NCBI GenBank assembly: GCA_012797695.1
Contig: JAAZOQ010000009.1
Location: 1-51,930, forward strand
Source of the DNA: Anaerolineaceae bacterium
GTDB lineage: Bacteria > Chloroflexota > Anaerolineae > Anaerolineales > Anaerolineaceae
Direction of reading: 5' to 3'
DNA length: 51,930 nucleotides
The position numbers and the translations under genes are program-made. The notes beneath the pieces were generated by a model, which was given only the letters and a program-made list of their open reading frames with translations, did no database searches and was not told the DNA's origin. Each line of letters begins with the position of its first letter. Position 1 is the stretch's first letter. This document shows positions 7,728-15,229 of the stretch, in pieces.

Positions 7728-8252
7728 ATGATTAGAGCTGTCTTCCCAGGTTCGTTTGACCCCATTCACAATGGTCACATCGACATTGCCCTTCGCGCTT
7801 CCCGGCTTGTGGATGAATTGATTGTGGCTGTGTACGATAAACCGCTCAAAAATTTCCTTTTTACCCCAGAAGAACGCATTTCCCTGGTGGAAGGGGTCTT
7901 TCGCAACGTACCTAAAGTAAAGGTCATGGGATATTCCGGGCTGACCGTCAAATTCTGCCAGAAAATGCAGGCTCAGGTGATCGTACGCGGCTTGCGCGTC
8001 TTCTCTGACTTCGAATACGAATTCCGCATGGGCCTGGCCAATCACCGTCTGGCCCCAGATGTCGAAGTACTGGCCCTGATCACCAGTGAGGAGCATACCT
8101 TCCTCTCCTCGACCACAGTGCGTGAAATCGCCTCGCTGGGAGGGGATGTCTCTTCGATGGTACCGAAATCGGTGGAAATCGCTTTGCAGCAGAAATTTCT
8201 TGAACTTGGGGAAGACCACCCGGTTATCCCCACCCAGACCATTCGCGACTGA
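7728..8252 (+). CDS. coaD: Phosphopantetheine adenylyltransferase
   Basis: This enzyme (174 aa) transfers AMP from ATP to 4'-phosphopantetheine to give dephospho-CoA, the penultimate step of CoA synthesis. It shows the nucleotidyltransferase motif GSFDPIHNGHIDIA (about 8-21), the VRGLRVFSDFEYEFRM substrate loop, and FLSSTTVREIASLGGDVS near the C-terminus with the SSTxxR signature. GAGGATTATTC precedes the ATG. It is probably transcribed with recG. The length is slightly above the common ~160 aa. Confidence 0.96.
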   Translation: MIRAVFPGSFDPIHNGHIDIALRASRLVDELIVAVYDKPLKNFLFTPEERISLVEGVFRNVPKVKVMGYSGLTVKFCQKMQAQVIVRGLRVFSDFEYEFRMGLANHRLAPDVEVLALITSEEHTFLSSTTVREIASLGGDVSSMVPKSVEIALQQKFLELGEDHPVIPTQTIRD

Positions 8253-8280
8253 AAACGGCGCGAAATTTGCAACGTTTTGA

Positions 8281-8307
8281 TGCAAATAAATGTATAATTT
8301 ATTTGCA
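8281..8307 (+). promoter_or_regulatory. Perfect 11-bp inverted repeat over a -10 box
   Basis: TGCAAATAAAT (8281-8291) and ATTTATTTGCA (8297-8307) form a perfect palindrome around a 5-nt centre. A TATAAT box (8293-8298) lies in its middle, and the AGGAGA ribosome-binding site begins at the last base of the right arm. A third half-copy, ATTTGCA, occurs at 8265-8271. This is the layout of a repressor operator, or of an RNA hairpin if transcription starts upstream. Confidence 0.6.
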
Positions 8308-8319
8308 GGAGACAAATGT

Positions 8320-8784
8320 ATGGACATTTTGCATCTGATTGACCGATTAGAGGAGCTCTTCAACGAAAGCCGCCCTATCTGGTTCACCCACAGCGTGGTG
8401 ATGGATGAGGACCGCTTGCTGGATCTCATCGACCAGATGCGTGTGGCCATCCCTGAAGAGATTAAAAAAGCGCAGACCGTCGTTACGCAAAAAGACCGCA
8501 TGCAGGCTCAGGCTACTGAAGAAGCGAACCGCACGTTAGCGCTGGCCCGTGAAAAAGCGGATAAAATGGTCGAGAAAGATCCCATCACTCAGGCAGCTCA
8601 GGCCCGCGCTGACCAGATCATTGCCCAGGCCCGTCAGGAATGTGATCAAATGAAACGGGATGCAGATGATTACGTGCTGCAAAGTCTCAAAGACATGCAG
8701 GCTGAACTGGACCGGCTGCTCAATCAGGTAAAAAACGGCATCACCACCCTCGAAACCGAGAACCGGAACCGCGATCAGCAATAA
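8320..8784 (+). CDS. Coiled-coil protein downstream of coaD (ATP synthase b-/DivIVA-like helix)
   Basis: A 154-aa, almost wholly helical and charged protein. Heptad-like Ala/Glu/Lys/Gln-rich helices run from about residue 45 to 150 (for example AQARADQIIAQARQECDQMK), preceded by an ILHLIDRLEELFNESRP segment. There is no TM segment or catalytic motif. Similar proteins are often auto-labelled ATP synthase subunit b-like or DivIVA-like, and a coiled-coil gene next to coaD is also known in Actinobacteria. Function is not known. ATG 8320 is chosen over an earlier in-frame ATG (8290), because AGGAGA at 8307-8312 sits 7 nt upstream and the earlier codon lies before the -10 box. Confidence 0.75.
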   Translation: MDILHLIDRLEELFNESRPIWFTHSVVMDEDRLLDLIDQMRVAIPEEIKKAQTVVTQKDRMQAQATEEANRTLALAREKADKMVEKDPITQAAQARADQIIAQARQECDQMKRDADDYVLQSLKDMQAELDRLLNQVKNGITTLETENRNRDQQ

Positions 8785-8800
8785 AATCACTTTCGACTTG

Positions 8801-8834
8801 AAAAGGCAGTGGTTAATAACCACTGCCTTTTTTG
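8801..8834 (+). terminator. Rho-independent terminator
   Basis: A 15-bp inverted repeat (AAAAGGCAGTGGTTA and its complement around a single A) followed by a T-run. It ends the coiled-coil gene transcript. Confidence 0.9.
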
Positions 8835-8841
8835 TTTAACC

Positions 8842-8879
8842 TTATACAAAATTCCCCTATTTGGTGCATTTTGTATAAT
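8842..8879 (+). promoter_or_regulatory. -10 promoter with flanking 11-bp inverted repeat, upstream of degV
   Basis: TATAAT (8874-8879) preceded by TG is the likely -10 box of the DegV gene, with a leader of about 45 nt. It overlaps the right arm of a perfect 11-bp inverted repeat: TTATACAAAAT at 8842-8852 and ATTTTGTATAA at 8868-8878, 15 nt apart. The repeat covers roughly the -35 to -10 region and could be an operator. Confidence 0.55.
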
Positions 8880-8924
8880 ATAGATATAGTTGAGAAAATT
8901 TATTAGGTTTATTAGGGAGGAAGA

Positions 8925-9764
8925 ATGATCAAAATTGTTACAGATAGTACCTGCGACCTTCCCCAGGAAGTGATCGAAAGGTTGGGTATCACAGTGGTTC
9001 CTTGCTATGTCAACTTTCCTGATGCCAGCTACCTGGATGGGGTAGATCTGACCCGCACTGAGTTTTATGAGAAATTACCCGGTTGTAATCCACCCCCGAC
9101 TACCTCTGCCCCTGCCATTGGTTCCTTTGCCCGGGTATACCAGCAACTGATCACAGAAGGAGCCAACGGGGTTCTCTCGATTCACATTTCCCCAGTTTTG
9201 AGCGGCATTCTCAACGTCGCCCAACTGGCTGCTGAGGCCATGGAAACCTCATTGATCCAGGTTTTTGACCCCGGGCAGTTAAGCCTCGGCACAGGCATGG
9301 TCGTCGAGGCCGCGGCTGAAGCTGCCCAAAATGGGCAGTCGCTGGAAGAAATTCTGAAGTCCATCACGGATGTGGCTCAGCGCACTTATACCTTTGCCGC
9401 TGCCAACACCCTGACCTATCTGCAGCGCAGCGGCCGTGTTTCTTTCATCAAAGCCAAACTGGGCAGTTTGCTGCAGATCAAGCCCATTCTTGAAATGAAC
9501 CAGGGCCAGGTTACCACCAGTGCAGCCCGCACCTTTTCAGGTTCCGTACAGCACCTGCTCAAAATTCTGGCATCTCTTGGCCCACTTGAAAAGCTGGCCA
9601 TTGTCCACACCCATGCCGAAGACAAAGTTGCAGAACTTTACCAGAGCAGCCAGCAATATTTTCCCGACCCGGAACATTTCTACACCGTCGACGTTACCCC
9701 CGTGCTGGGTGCACATCTTGGCCCAGGGGTGGTGGGTTTCGTCGCCGTGACTGCCAAAGGATAA
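8925..9764 (+). CDS. DegV/FakB family fatty-acid-binding protein
   Basis: A canonical DegV protein of 279 aa. It starts IVTDSTCDLPQE, and shows TTSAPAIGSF, ISPVLSGILNVA, DPGQLSLGTGM, LTYLQRSGRVSF and the C-terminal GAHLGPGVVG. These are the segments that form the acyl-chain tunnel and hold the carboxylate in FakB structures. It is inferred to carry fatty acids for the FakA-like kinase encoded at 2579-4261. GGGAGG precedes the ATG. The next gene starts 5 nt downstream, so the two are co-transcribed. Its own promoter suggests expression independent of fakA. Confidence 0.92.
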   Translation: MIKIVTDSTCDLPQEVIERLGITVVPCYVNFPDASYLDGVDLTRTEFYEKLPGCNPPPTTSAPAIGSFARVYQQLITEGANGVLSIHISPVLSGILNVAQLAAEAMETSLIQVFDPGQLSLGTGMVVEAAAEAAQNGQSLEEILKSITDVAQRTYTFAAANTLTYLQRSGRVSFIKAKLGSLLQIKPILEMNQGQVTTSAARTFSGSVQHLLKILASLGPLEKLAIVHTHAEDKVAELYQSSQQYFPDPEHFYTVDVTPVLGAHLGPGVVGFVAVTAKG

Positions 9765-9769
9765 ATTGA

Positions 9770-10558
9770 ATGGAATACTCATTTTTACACTACTATTTGT
9801 GGGGAGGAGCACTGATCCTCGCTCTGATGTTGTTGTTATGGCTGGTCAGCCTGCTGCTTAAAAATTCGAGCATCGTAGATATCTTCTGGGGAGCAGGCTT
9901 CGTGCTTTCTGCCTGGTTCTATGCTCTGCTCCTGCCCGGGCCTCTATCTCTGCGCCAGGGGCTCTTTCTGGCGCTGGTGACCCTGTGGGGAATGCGTCTG
10001 ACCCTGCACATTTTGATCCGCAACTGGGGGAAGCCAGAAGACTTTCGCTATCAAAAATGGCGTGAAGAAGCCGGCCGCGGCTGGTGGATTCGCAGCCTCT
10101 TCAAAGTCTTTCTGCTGCAGGGCATATTGATGTGGCTGATCTCCGCTCCACTCCTGGCAGCCCAGTATCACTACAGTCAATCTCACCTGATCTGGTTGGA
10201 CTATGTCGCCCTGGTCATCTGGGCAATTGGTTTCTTCTTCGAAGCTGCCGGTGATGCGCAACTGGTCCAGTTCCGTGCCAACCCGGCCCACAAAGGGAAA
10301 CTGCTCAACACCGGCGTCTGGAAATACACCCGTCACCCCAATTATTTTGGCGATGCCGCGCAGTGGTGGGCTTTCTACCTGTTTTCCCTCGCCGCCGGTG
10401 CCTGGTGGACAGTTTTCAGCCCACTTTTGATGACCTTTTTCCTGGTCAAAGTTTCTGGAGTAGCGCTACTTGAAAAAACGCTGGCTGAAACCAAACCGGG
10501 GTACCGTGAGTATATGCAAACCACCAGTGCTTTTATCCCCTGGTTTCCCAAGAAATAA
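9770..10558 (+). CDS. DUF1295 integral membrane protein (steroid 5-alpha-reductase/ICMT-like)
   Basis: A 262-aa polytopic membrane protein with about six hydrophobic segments. The C-terminal signature GVWKYTRHPNYFGDAAQWW and the tail EKTLAETKPGYREYMQTTS define DUF1295, a family related to steroid 5-alpha-reductase C-terminal domains and isoprenylcysteine methyltransferases. Such proteins reduce or methylate lipid-like substrates using NADPH or SAM, but the substrate here is unknown. AAAGGATAAA precedes ATG 9770, overlapping the end of degV. The linkage with a lipid-binding DegV protein is suggestive only. Confidence 0.85.
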   Translation: MEYSFLHYYLWGGALILALMLLLWLVSLLLKNSSIVDIFWGAGFVLSAWFYALLLPGPLSLRQGLFLALVTLWGMRLTLHILIRNWGKPEDFRYQKWREEAGRGWWIRSLFKVFLLQGILMWLISAPLLAAQYHYSQSHLIWLDYVALVIWAIGFFFEAAGDAQLVQFRANPAHKGKLLNTGVWKYTRHPNYFGDAAQWWAFYLFSLAAGAWWTVFSPLLMTFFLVKVSGVALLEKTLAETKPGYREYMQTTSAFIPWFPKK

Positions 10559-10606
10559 TTAGGATATTTTTAGTCGTCTTTAAGGAATCACGCGGGAATC
10601 TGTTGG

Positions 10607-10612
10607 TATAAT
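10607..10612 (+). promoter_or_regulatory. Extended -10 promoter of the L,D-transpeptidase gene, leaderless
   Basis: TATAAT preceded by TGG and located 7 nt before ATG 10620. There is no Shine-Dalgarno sequence. This is identical in layout to the kinase promoter at 44-49. Confidence 0.65.
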
Positions 10613-10619
10613 CATTGCA

Positions 10620-11663
10620 ATGTCAATGAAGATTACCCGTCGTGATTTCTTAAAGGTCGGTGCGCTCAGTTTAGCCAGTCTGGCTTTCAAACCCGTCTAT
10701 AACTACGGGGAATTGATCGACGGTGAAAACCTGGGTCGGGTGGCGATTGATTCCATCAGCGTCTACAGTGAGCCAAACGAAGAAAGCACGATCAAGTTTC
10801 AGCACTATCGGGATGAAGTCTTTCACATCTATAACGAAGTCTATTCCGATAAGAAACCTTATACCAACCATCTCTGGTACAAAGTTTGGGGGGGCTATAT
10901 CAATTCAGCGCACACCCAGCGTGTCAAAGCATACTTGAACCCGGTAGTTCAGGATATGGGCGGTACCATTCACGCGGCCGAGATCACCGTGCCCTATTCT
11001 CAGAGCTACCTGCACCGCACCAAAGACTCCTGGACAGAGTTATACCGGCTATATTACTCCACTACCCACTGGGTCACGGATGTAGTGGAAGGCCCGGATG
11101 GGGAAGCCTGGTACCGCATCAAAGACGAAATGATGCAGTACGACTCACTTGACTACTACGTCCCAGCACAGCATGTGCGTCTGATCCCGGCCAGCGAACT
11201 CACCCCCATCTCGGCTGACGTGGATCCTTCCAAGAAACGCGTCGAAGTTTCACTCGACAAGCAAGAACTTACTGCCTATGAAGACACCAAAGTAGTACTC
11301 AAAACGAAGATCTCTTCCGGGCTAGATTACCAGCCTTTGAATGAAATTCCGTATAACACCCCTACCGGCACTTTTTACGTGGAAAACAAGATGATCTCCA
11401 AACACATGGGCGGAGCAGAATTGACCACCGATCTGGATGCCTACATTCTGCCCGGTGTGCCCTGGACGTCTTTCTTTCAGACTGAGCTGGGAGTCGCCTT
11501 CCACGGGACCTACTGGCACCAAAACTTTGGCAACCCAATGAGCCACGGCTGCATCAACATGGTCAATGATGAAGCCAAATGGCTGTTCCGTTGGTTAACC
11601 CCTGCCGCGGACCCGCAGAAAATGTCCACCATAGGGATGGGCACGCAAGTGATCGTCTATTAG
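10620..11663 (+). CDS. Tat-type exported L,D-transpeptidase (YkuD domain)
   Basis: A 347-aa exported protein. The N-terminus MKITRRDFLKVGALSLASL carries a twin-arginine signal (RRDFLK). The C-terminal YkuD domain (about 205-347) has the catalytic stretch HGTYWHQNFGNPMSHGCINM, with His309 and the nucleophile Cys311. L,D-transpeptidases make 3-3 peptidoglycan cross-links or anchor proteins to the wall. The middle region (about 40-195) has two SH3-like repeats with W-Y-x-I/V patterns and may bind the cell wall. Transport through Tat rather than Sec is notable for this class. It converges with hemW, with only 2 nt between stops. Confidence 0.9.
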   Translation: MSMKITRRDFLKVGALSLASLAFKPVYNYGELIDGENLGRVAIDSISVYSEPNEESTIKFQHYRDEVFHIYNEVYSDKKPYTNHLWYKVWGGYINSAHTQRVKAYLNPVVQDMGGTIHAAEITVPYSQSYLHRTKDSWTELYRLYYSTTHWVTDVVEGPDGEAWYRIKDEMMQYDSLDYYVPAQHVRLIPASELTPISADVDPSKKRVEVSLDKQELTAYEDTKVVLKTKISSGLDYQPLNEIPYNTPTGTFYVENKMISKHMGGAELTTDLDAYILPGVPWTSFFQTELGVAFHGTYWHQNFGNPMSHGCINMVNDEAKWLFRWLTPAADPQKMSTIGMGTQVIVY

Positions 11664-11665
11664 CC

Positions 11666-12829
11666 TCATTCCCCCAGAAACTGCATAAAGACCTGATTCC
11701 CTAGCAGTCGACCGCGGTCTGTCAGCCTGAGACTCTCGCGCTCAGGGCCAAACTCCTCGAGTAATTCATTACGCTCACACCAGGCCAGGGCCTCTGGGAA
11801 TACTTCATCAATCTTCCGACCAAAGCGCTCTGTAAAATCATGGCGCGACACCCCTGCTTCCGTTTTACGCAGCCCGACAAACATCCACTCGCGCATCTGT
11901 TCCTCGAATGGAATGGCCGCAACCTCTTCTGCCGCCGGCCATTCTCCTTGCGGAGCACGCATTCTTTGAATATACGCAGCTACCGAAGCTGCATTCCGGG
12001 TGCGCACCCCATTCACGAATCCATGCGCGCCGGCGCCCAGGCCAAAATAGGGCTGATAATTCCAGGTGTTCCAGTTATGCCGGCACATCCCCCCTGCGCG
12101 GGCAAAGTTTGAAATCTCGTACTGCGTGAAGCCGTGCTGCGCCAGAAGCGAGCGTGCCTCAACGAACATCTGTGCCGCAACCTCTTCATCAATGTCATCC
12201 AGCAGTCCGCGCTGATACTGACGATAAAGAGGCGTCCCCTCTTCAATTGTCAGCCCATATAACGAAAGATGATCCACGCCAAAATTCACCGCCATCTCCA
12301 GAGCAGCACGCCAGCGCTCCAGCGTCTGCGCAGGGATAGCAAAGATTAAGTCCAGATTAACATGCTTGAAACCCGCCTGATGGCTCCATTTCACCGCGTT
12401 TACCACATCCTCAAAACGATGCTGTCGATTCAGCACAGCCAGATCCTGTGGATGGGGCGACTGCATGCCGAAACTCATCCGGGTACCCCCCATGTCGTGC
12501 AAAGCCGCCAAAGACTCCGCCGTGACCGTGCCGGGATTAGCTTCACTGGTGATCTCGATCTCAGAAGCAAAATCGAAATGAGTGTGCAGGGTTTCCAGAA
12601 TTTGCTGATATTGCTGTGAGGATAAAAGCGAGGGAGTGCCTCCCCCCAAGAAGACTGTTGCCAGTTCAACCCGCTGGGATTGCTGCTGGGCGACTGCCTC
12701 GATCTCAGTGCACAAGGCCTTGACGTAAGCCGGAATCATGTGAGAGATTCCCGCAAATGTGTTAAAATCACAATACCCGCATCTGCGGCGGCAAAATGGT
12801 ATGTGCAAATAAACACTGGTTTCGACCAT
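11666..12829 (-). CDS. hemW: Radical SAM heme chaperone HemW (HemN-like)
   Basis: A 387-aa radical SAM protein with the cluster motif CRRRCGYC (Cys13, 17, 20) followed by DF, and GGGTPS, which binds SAM. It lacks the fourth cysteine typical of true HemN coproporphyrinogen III dehydrogenase, so HemW, a heme-inserting chaperone, is the better name. The C-terminal HemN domain is present (QYEISNFARAGGMCRHNWNTW). I start at ATG 12829, where the family begins (VETSVYLHIPFC), rather than a GTG 18 nt earlier. No clear Shine-Dalgarno sequence is visible. No other heme genes are nearby. Confidence 0.9.
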   Translation of the reverse strand: MVETSVYLHIPFCRRRCGYCDFNTFAGISHMIPAYVKALCTEIEAVAQQQSQRVELATVFLGGGTPSLLSSQQYQQILETLHTHFDFASEIEITSEANPGTVTAESLAALHDMGGTRMSFGMQSPHPQDLAVLNRQHRFEDVVNAVKWSHQAGFKHVNLDLIFAIPAQTLERWRAALEMAVNFGVDHLSLYGLTIEEGTPLYRQYQRGLLDDIDEEVAAQMFVEARSLLAQHGFTQYEISNFARAGGMCRHNWNTWNYQPYFGLGAGAHGFVNGVRTRNAASVAAYIQRMRAPQGEWPAAEEVAAIPFEEQMREWMFVGLRKTEAGVSRHDFTERFGRKIDEVFPEALAWCERNELLEEFGPERESLRLTDRGRLLGNQVFMQFLGE

Positions 12830-12895
12830 TGAGTGAAAGAATATCACATTCTGATCGGATCACAAAGGAAAAGGAAGCTCCTTCTACCGCTGTGG

Positions 12896-12901
12896 TATAA
12901 T
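12896..12901 (+). promoter_or_regulatory. Extended -10 promoter of the LysM protein gene
   Basis: TATAAT preceded by TGG, giving a 5' leader of about 20 nt before ATG 12929. Confidence 0.55.
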
Positions 12902-12928
12902 GCGGTTTTCAAGTGAGTAAACTGAATT

Positions 12929-14089
12929 ATGAGCCCAGAAAATACAACTTCAAAAACGAAAGTTTGTCCAACTTGCGGGACACGCTTAAGTGAAAATGCT
13001 ACCCGCTGTCTGGTTTGCGGCCGGAACTTTTCGGTTCCGACCTCAACGAAAACAGTGCAATCCAATCCAGTCGAAAGTCCGCGCCTGCCTGAGCTAAAAC
13101 TCAGCCTGCCGGCCGCGCTGGGATTGATTGTGCTGATCCTGGCACTTGGTGCAGCGATCGTGTTCCTCATTCTGCAAGGCACAGGGCGCGTGGCCACTCC
13201 TACCGGTACTCCAACCATCACGGTGACCCCAACCAACACTTCGATTCCCAAGCCGACTGAAGAACCCACCCTGGCCCCCACTTATACTCCATTAGCGCCA
13301 ATCGACTACACCGTGGTCTCTGGGGATCTATGTTCAAGCCTGGCAGTCACCTATGGGGTCTCCATCAACAGCATCATTGACCTTAACAATCTCGACACCA
13401 ACTGCACGCTCTATCCGGGTACCGCGATCAAAATTCCGCGGCCTACCCCGACCGTCACCCCGCAGGCTACCGCTACTCTCAGTGCGGCTGAGGCTACGTC
13501 CTCTGCCTGCCAGACCATTCAGTACACTGTGGTCGATAACGATACCCTGAGTTCAATCTCGCTGAACTACAACATCAGCGTGGACTCAATCAAGAACTAC
13601 AACAATCTTTCTTCCGACAATGTCTGGAAAGGCGAGGTTTTGAACCTGCCCTTGTGCGAACGTCTGCCAACTGAAGGCCCAACGCCGACGCCGACTACCC
13701 CACCTCCGTATGCAGCCCCTAACCTGCTGCTGCCCAACGATGGGATCGTGTACTCGAGCGTTACCGACACCATCACCTTGCAGTGGTCTTCGGTGGGTAC
13801 GCTGCGCAGCAATGAAGCCTACATGGTCACCATCGAAGACGTTTCTTCGACGGGCACAAAACGCGACGTTCAGTACGTGACCGATACCAAAGCCTCCGTA
13901 CCGTTGAGCCTGCGCCCTATGGATAACACCAGCCACATCTTCCGCTGGTGGGTCGTGGTTGCCATCCAGACCGGTTCCAATGCCGACGGTACCCCCATCT
14001 ACATGGTCAACGGTACCACCAGCTCCATGCGCGTCTTCGGCTGGGCTGGCACCAATGGCGGCGGAATCAGTCCTACCGCAACCCCATAG
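12929..14089 (+). CDS. Zinc-ribbon, single-TM protein with two extracytoplasmic LysM domains
   Basis: A 386-aa type II membrane protein. An N-terminal zinc ribbon (CPTCGTRL, then CLVCGRNF, about 13-36) is followed by a TM helix at about 56-80 (LGLIVLILALGAAIVFLIL), a Thr/Pro-rich linker, LysM 1 (YTVVSGDLCSSLAVTYGVS, about 129-172), a linker, LysM 2 (YTVVDNDTLSSISLNYNIS) and a beta-rich C-terminal domain. LysM modules bind N-acetylglucosamine polymers, so the outer part probably contacts the cell wall while the ribbon faces the cytosol. The two LysM sequences each contain cysteines that could form disulfides. No enzymatic domain is seen. Confidence 0.85.
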   Translation: MSPENTTSKTKVCPTCGTRLSENATRCLVCGRNFSVPTSTKTVQSNPVESPRLPELKLSLPAALGLIVLILALGAAIVFLILQGTGRVATPTGTPTITVTPTNTSIPKPTEEPTLAPTYTPLAPIDYTVVSGDLCSSLAVTYGVSINSIIDLNNLDTNCTLYPGTAIKIPRPTPTVTPQATATLSAAEATSSACQTIQYTVVDNDTLSSISLNYNISVDSIKNYNNLSSDNVWKGEVLNLPLCERLPTEGPTPTPTTPPPYAAPNLLLPNDGIVYSSVTDTITLQWSSVGTLRSNEAYMVTIEDVSSTGTKRDVQYVTDTKASVPLSLRPMDNTSHIFRWWVVVAIQTGSNADGTPIYMVNGTTSSMRVFGWAGTNGGGISPTATP

Positions 14090-14111
14090 ACTCGAACGTT
14101 CTTCTGGATTG

Positions 14112-14144
14112 AAACGGCATCATTCTTACGAATGATGCCGTTTT
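14112..14144 (+). terminator. Rho-independent terminator after the LysM gene
   Basis: A 14-bp stem (AAACGGCATCATTC with its complement) with a 4-5 nt loop, followed by TTTTG. It ends the plus-strand transcript. Confidence 0.85.
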
Positions 14145-14220
14145 GTTTCAGATCCTCCATCCTCCGAATGAGGAAGATTAAAAAGTTACTGTTCCGAAGA
14201 AAGTAGATTCTTAAAACAAA

Positions 14221-14253
14221 GCGGACAACGTGAATGAGAATCACGCTGTCCGC
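14221..14253 (-). terminator. Rho-independent terminator after trxB
   Basis: A 13-bp stem with one mismatch (GCGGACA-ACGTGA against its near complement) and a 7-nt loop. On the minus strand it is followed by TTTGTTTT, downstream of the trxB stop. Confidence 0.75.
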
Positions 14254-14276
14254 CAGTTTTGTATTCAAATGATCGT

Positions 14277-15218
14277 TTAGCGGTCTTCCAGATAGCGAGT
14301 GACCTGAATGGCAGCGGCCGCGCCAAATCCAGCGGAGGTGACCACCTGCCTGTACATTGGGTCCCCAACCTCGCCGGCCGCAAAAACACCGGCGACGCTG
14401 GTCTGCATCTTCTCGTCCACCTTCAAGAAACCTCGTTCATCCATCTCCAACTGTCCCTTGTAGAGCGCCGTATTGGGAGTATGCCCAATGAAAACAAATA
14501 CGCCATCTGTCGGCAGGTTCGTTACCTGCCCGGTCTTGACGTTGCGCAGATCAACGCTGGCAACCTTCCCCTCGCCATTGATCTTTTCCACAACCGAGTC
14601 GAAAATGAACTCGATCTTTTCATTTTCAAGAGCACGTTTTTGCAGCAACGCGCTGGCACGCAAAGCATCCCGACGATGCACGATGCGCACCTTGCTGGCA
14701 AAGCGGGTCAGGAACAGACCTTCTTCCAGAGCGCTGTCGCCGCCTCCCACAACCACGACCTCTTTGTTCTTGAAGAACCAGCCGTCACAGGTGGCACAGT
14801 ACGAAACTCCACGCCCGGTCAGTAACTCTTCGCCAGGAACGTTCAGTTTCACCGGGCTGGCACCGGTCGCCAGAATCACCGCATTGGCAGTGAATTCCTT
14901 GCCATAGGTCTTGATATGAAAGGGAGTCTGGCGAAAATCAACTTCCGTGGCCGCGTCGAATTCGAAACGCGCGCCAAATTTTTCGGCCTGATGCTGGAAC
15001 ATCTCTCCCAACTGGGAACCGCTGACACCATCCGGAAAGCCGGGGTAATTCTCAATCACATTGGTCAATGAAGCCTGACCGCCCAGTTCCATCCCGGTCA
15101 ATACAAAGGGATTCAACTCTGCCCGCGCCGCATACAAAGCGGCTACCAGCCCAGCCGGGCCAGCTCCCAGAATGATGACGTTTTCGTGTTGAATCTGTTT
15201 GGTTGAATCGTTTGCCAT
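14277..15218 (-). CDS. trxB: Thioredoxin-disulfide reductase
   Basis: A 313-aa FAD/NADPH flavoprotein that reduces thioredoxin. It has the FAD dinucleotide motif GAGPAGLVAALYAARA (about 18-33), the redox pair CATC (Cys141, Cys144), the NADPH motif VVGGGDSALEE, and the C-terminal FAD motif GVFAAGEVGD (usual GDV is GEV here). Length is normal. No thioredoxin gene is visible nearby. AAAGGAAT precedes ATG 15218. It lies 11 nt downstream of the aminotransferase gene and is probably co-transcribed with it. Confidence 0.95.
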   Translation of the reverse strand: MANDSTKQIQHENVIILGAGPAGLVAALYAARAELNPFVLTGMELGGQASLTNVIENYPGFPDGVSGSQLGEMFQHQAEKFGARFEFDAATEVDFRQTPFHIKTYGKEFTANAVILATGASPVKLNVPGEELLTGRGVSYCATCDGWFFKNKEVVVVGGGDSALEEGLFLTRFASKVRIVHRRDALRASALLQKRALENEKIEFIFDSVVEKINGEGKVASVDLRNVKTGQVTNLPTDGVFVFIGHTPNTALYKGQLEMDERGFLKVDEKMQTSVAGVFAAGEVGDPMYRQVVTSAGFGAAAAIQVTRYLEDR

Positions 15219-15229
15219 GGTTATTCCTT

